Shown: positions 31,693-33,660 of the stretch, in pieces
Position numbering within the stretch: the first letter of the stretch is position 1
Layout of the letters: every line of letters starts with the position of its first letter
From: CAZFGK01 sp964518635
GTDB lineage: Bacteria; Zixibacteria; MSB-5A5; GN15; FEB-12
DNA length: 33,660 nt
NCBI GenBank assembly: GCA_964518635.1
Contig: CAZFGK010000025.1
Span: 1 to 33,660, forward strand
Reading direction: 5' to 3'
The notes under the pieces: generated by a model
Databases searched by the model: none
What the model was told of the DNA's origin: nothing
What the model saw: the letters and a program-made list of their open reading frames with translations, nothing else
Position numbers and translations under genes: made by a program

Positions 31693-32505
31693 TCAAGTAT
31701 GCTGCGGTGCGGCTGGCGAGATCAGCGGTGCGCGAAACTGCCCAAGCAATTCGCGAGAGCGACGTTCATGACGCTCCGCCAATGCCAACCATGACTGCGC
31801 GACCGGCGAAGTTGCATCTCGTCGTGACAACTCACGGGATGCCGCTCCTTCACAGGCGATCGACATCGCTCGATAGGTTGCTGCTAAGCCAAGTGTGGAG
31901 TCGGCTTCAAATGCACCACTCGGATCGATCTCCCGCGCGATCTGCTGATTCGCAATAGAGACTGCCTGAGTGAGCAATTCATCCGGTACACTGAGTGAAA
32001 CTGGACGATAGTCGATGAGTACCGATTCCCCATCTCGTATTTGTCCAGAACTTACTCGGCGAATTTCCCCTCGATCAGCATCAAGGATGTAATCCGATCC
32101 GGGAGTGAACAGGAGATGCGACTCAAACCAGATCGTCACCGTTGCTCCTTCAGCCAGAGCACCAGTCGACACTCGTTTGATCGTTCCCGTTTCGTAATTG
32201 ACTTCATAGTCGCTCTGCTCCTGGTATCTCTGCCGAAGTGAACTATCACTTGCAACCACCACACTTTCGCGAACAAGCCGACCACTTCCGATGACACTTC
32301 CGGATGTAGTGATCTGGAGAGATTCTCTTTGCAATGATCCCCATGATGCGCGTTTCACCACCACCGATTCGGCATCGACAGCTGCGCCATAGAACGGGGC
32401 AAATGCCGTCCCCTTAAGCGGAACCACTTGGTCGACGATCTCCGTCGCAAGTGGCCGCTCGACAGGAAAGAGTCCTCGCAATTGTTGAAATGATGTGTAG
32501 GACAT
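31693..32505 (-). CDS. Phage-like structural/adaptor protein
   Basis: The 270-residue product has no signal peptide. About 75-170 contains two copies of a beta motif, SDYEVNYETGTIKRVSTGALAEGATVTIWF-like and SDYILDADRGEIRRVSSGQIRDGESVLIDY-like, each reading D-Y-x(4)-(T/R)-G-x-I-x-R-V-S-(T/S)-G. Motifs of this kind recur in phage virion proteins. The C-terminal ~95 residues are helical (LLTQAVSIANQQIAREI, TYRAMSIACEGAASREL, WLALAERHERRSRELL) and could mediate oligomerisation. The ATG follows the previous gene's stop by 2 nt, with a GGGAGAGGG ribosome binding site. A 72-nt gap separates it from the next gene. The structural role is inferred from context. Confidence 0.65.
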   Translation of the reverse strand: MSYTSFQQLRGLFPVERPLATEIVDQVVPLKGTAFAPFYGAAVDAESVVVKRASWGSLQRESLQITTSGSVIGSGRLVRESVVVASDSSLRQRYQEQSDYEVNYETGTIKRVSTGALAEGATVTIWFESHLLFTPGSDYILDADRGEIRRVSSGQIRDGESVLIDYRPVSLSVPDELLTQAVSIANQQIAREIDPSGAFEADSTLGLAATYRAMSIACEGAASRELSRRDATSPVAQSWLALAERHERRSRELLGQFRAPLISPAAPQHT

Positions 32506-32507
32506 TG

Positions 32508-33660
32508 CTACCCTCTCCCGCTGAAGGCGACCAGATCAGACAGTGCCGTGATCTGATTGGCAATCGGCGCGGTTGCAAAAGTTGAGATTACCTCGATTCG
32601 AATCCAGAATCGTGCAAAGCCGTTGACTGTACTTCGCTGCCAGTCCCCCGGAATCTGCGCCAGATCACTCCATAACGTGACATGATTCGAACTGGTGGTC
32701 AGATCAATAGTCCCGGCCGCTGGTGTAAATCCGCGCCAGAGTACTCCATCCCAGTAGCGATACCCCAGCGTTCCACCAACTCCGACAGTCGAAAGTACGG
32801 TATGCACCGCACGAAATGGCTGCTCCATGCCGACATAGATCGCATCGCCGGTATCTCGCAGCGTCACACCCGATGACGGATGTGTTACATCTCCGGAACC
32901 ACCAGTCATTGCTGCGGTCGTACGATCTACAAATGTTCCGGCAGAGAGATCAAACAGAAGGAGTGTCTTCGCGACCGTCGAACGAGAATCAATAGGTGCT
33001 GGTGCCGTGAAAAATCCGGACGAGGCATGGCTATACAGAAGCTCAAGCTGATCAGTACCTCGACCTGCACTCCAGGTGACAATCGGAATATTCTCGCGAT
33101 AGTGCAGTTGCACTCGTGTCGAAATTGTCGGGTCGATGATCTGCGGTGCGCCAAAAAGTACGCCGTCGAATCGTCGATAGAATACACCCGCATTCACATA
33201 GACAATTCCGATCCCTCCATCCTGCGCCTGCGCCGCGGCAATCACCGCCTGCACCGATGTCCCGGTTACTGCAATCTGCTCATCCCCCCAAATTCCTGTT
33301 GCAAAAGGCATCGCACGAAGAGCGACATACCCACTTCCAATCGCATACACTGCGTAGAGAGTAGTAATTGTCGCCAGGAGCTTTACACTTACGAATTGCC
33401 CACTAGCACCGAGAGTACTCCCCGGATCAGTCGGACCACCTCCCCAGCTGAGACCGCCATCAGTAGATGATTTGATAAAGATCGTGCTGCTCGGCGCACT
33501 ATAGCGAAGATAGCCGATCCAGAGTGTCCCCTGCGAATCGATCACAATGCGCGGGTCGAAACTCTGCAATGAGGAATTGACCACCACCGGACTTCCAATC
33601 GACCAGGCGCCATTGATAAATGTCAATTTCCTGACAATCAGATCCTGTGCACTGATCTCT
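32508..33660 (-). CDS. BNR/Asp-box beta-propeller protein (5' partial)
   Basis: The frame is open to the window's right edge; the TTG at 33626 is an internal Leu codon, so the N-terminus is missing. The visible ~383 residues contain propeller-type blades: DPRIVIDSQGTLWIGYLRYS, an Asp-box-like SSTDGGLSW, and repeated strands with GGIGIVYVNAGVFYRRFDG and PIVTWSAGRG. These resemble sialidase-like folds found in phage tail and exported proteins. A C-terminal domain of about 150 residues (FVDRTTAAM, YRYWDGVLWRGF, FWIRIEV) resembles sugar-binding or baseplate-type domains. No sialidase catalytic set can be confirmed from the fragment. It is the first visible gene of the minus-strand operon. Confidence 0.75.
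   Translation of the reverse strand, partial: EISAQDLIVRKLTFINGAWSIGSPVVVNSSLQSFDPRIVIDSQGTLWIGYLRYSAPSSTIFIKSSTDGGLSWGGGPTDPGSTLGASGQFVSVKLLATITTLYAVYAIGSGYVALRAMPFATGIWGDEQIAVTGTSVQAVIAAAQAQDGGIGIVYVNAGVFYRRFDGVLFGAPQIIDPTISTRVQLHYRENIPIVTWSAGRGTDQLELLYSHASSGFFTAPAPIDSRSTVAKTLLLFDLSAGTFVDRTTAAMTGGSGDVTHPSSGVTLRDTGDAIYVGMEQPFRAVHTVLSTVGVGGTLGYRYWDGVLWRGFTPAAGTIDLTTSSNHVTLWSDLAQIPGDWQRSTVNGFARFWIRIEVISTFATAPIANQITALSDLVAFSGRG

Noticed and set aside
32508..33626. TTG at 33626 as start of the propeller gene
   Set aside because: The frame continues without a stop to the window edge, and no ribosome binding site precedes the TTG.

Overview
The window reads as chromosome from an uncultured bacterium of the FCB superphylum, most likely Zixibacteria or a close relative. 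This is inferred from the mix of features, not from a marker gene. Three exported proteins end in a FlgD/T9SS-type-A-like C-terminal domain with the NYPNPFNP motif. Two other exported proteins end in type I dockerins of the GDVN.D..N form. Base composition looks balanced, and there are many intergenic palindromes. No rRNA, CRISPR array or transposase is visible.

Region 1 (1-7065, all plus strand) holds two neighbouring paralogous secreted proteins with sorting-type tails (the first cut by the window edge), a NYN-domain nuclease-like protein, a PP2C phosphatase with a C-terminal membrane anchor, an ECF sigma factor coupled to an RskA-type anti-sigma factor, a beta-helix lipoprotein and a tRNA-Arg(ACG) with its own promoter.

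Region 2 (7066-14634) holds a 1682-residue minus-strand protein that opens with a lysyl-oxidase domain. Its four copper-ligand histidines and both cofactor residues (Lys and Tyr) are present. The rest is two PPC domains, eight carboxypeptidase-regulatory-like repeats and a sorting tail. Upstream lies a membrane-anchored staphylococcal-nuclease-like enzyme. A gene-poor kilobase follows, packed with tandem and dispersed palindromic repeats, several of which recur in inverted orientation near 4.0-4.25 kb.

Region 3 (14434-25191) holds a 1744-residue dockerin protein with a beta-propeller-like core, preceded by two short in-frame leader ORFs; an EGY/S2P-like M50 membrane protease; a convergent receiver-GAF-HD-GYP regulator; and a second dockerin protein whose C39-peptidase-like domain seems to have lost its catalytic Cys and His.

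Region 4 (25268-33660, minus strand) is a tightly packed operon of nine genes running off the right edge. It resembles a phage tail/lysis module: a propeller protein with an Asp-box, small adaptor-like proteins, a repetitive tail-fibre-like protein and a holin-like protein. Four of its products nevertheless start with Sec-type signal sequences, and one may be glycoside-hydrolase-like. This is the best candidate here for an undescribed system: either an unusual prophage or a domesticated, exported appendage or lysis module.
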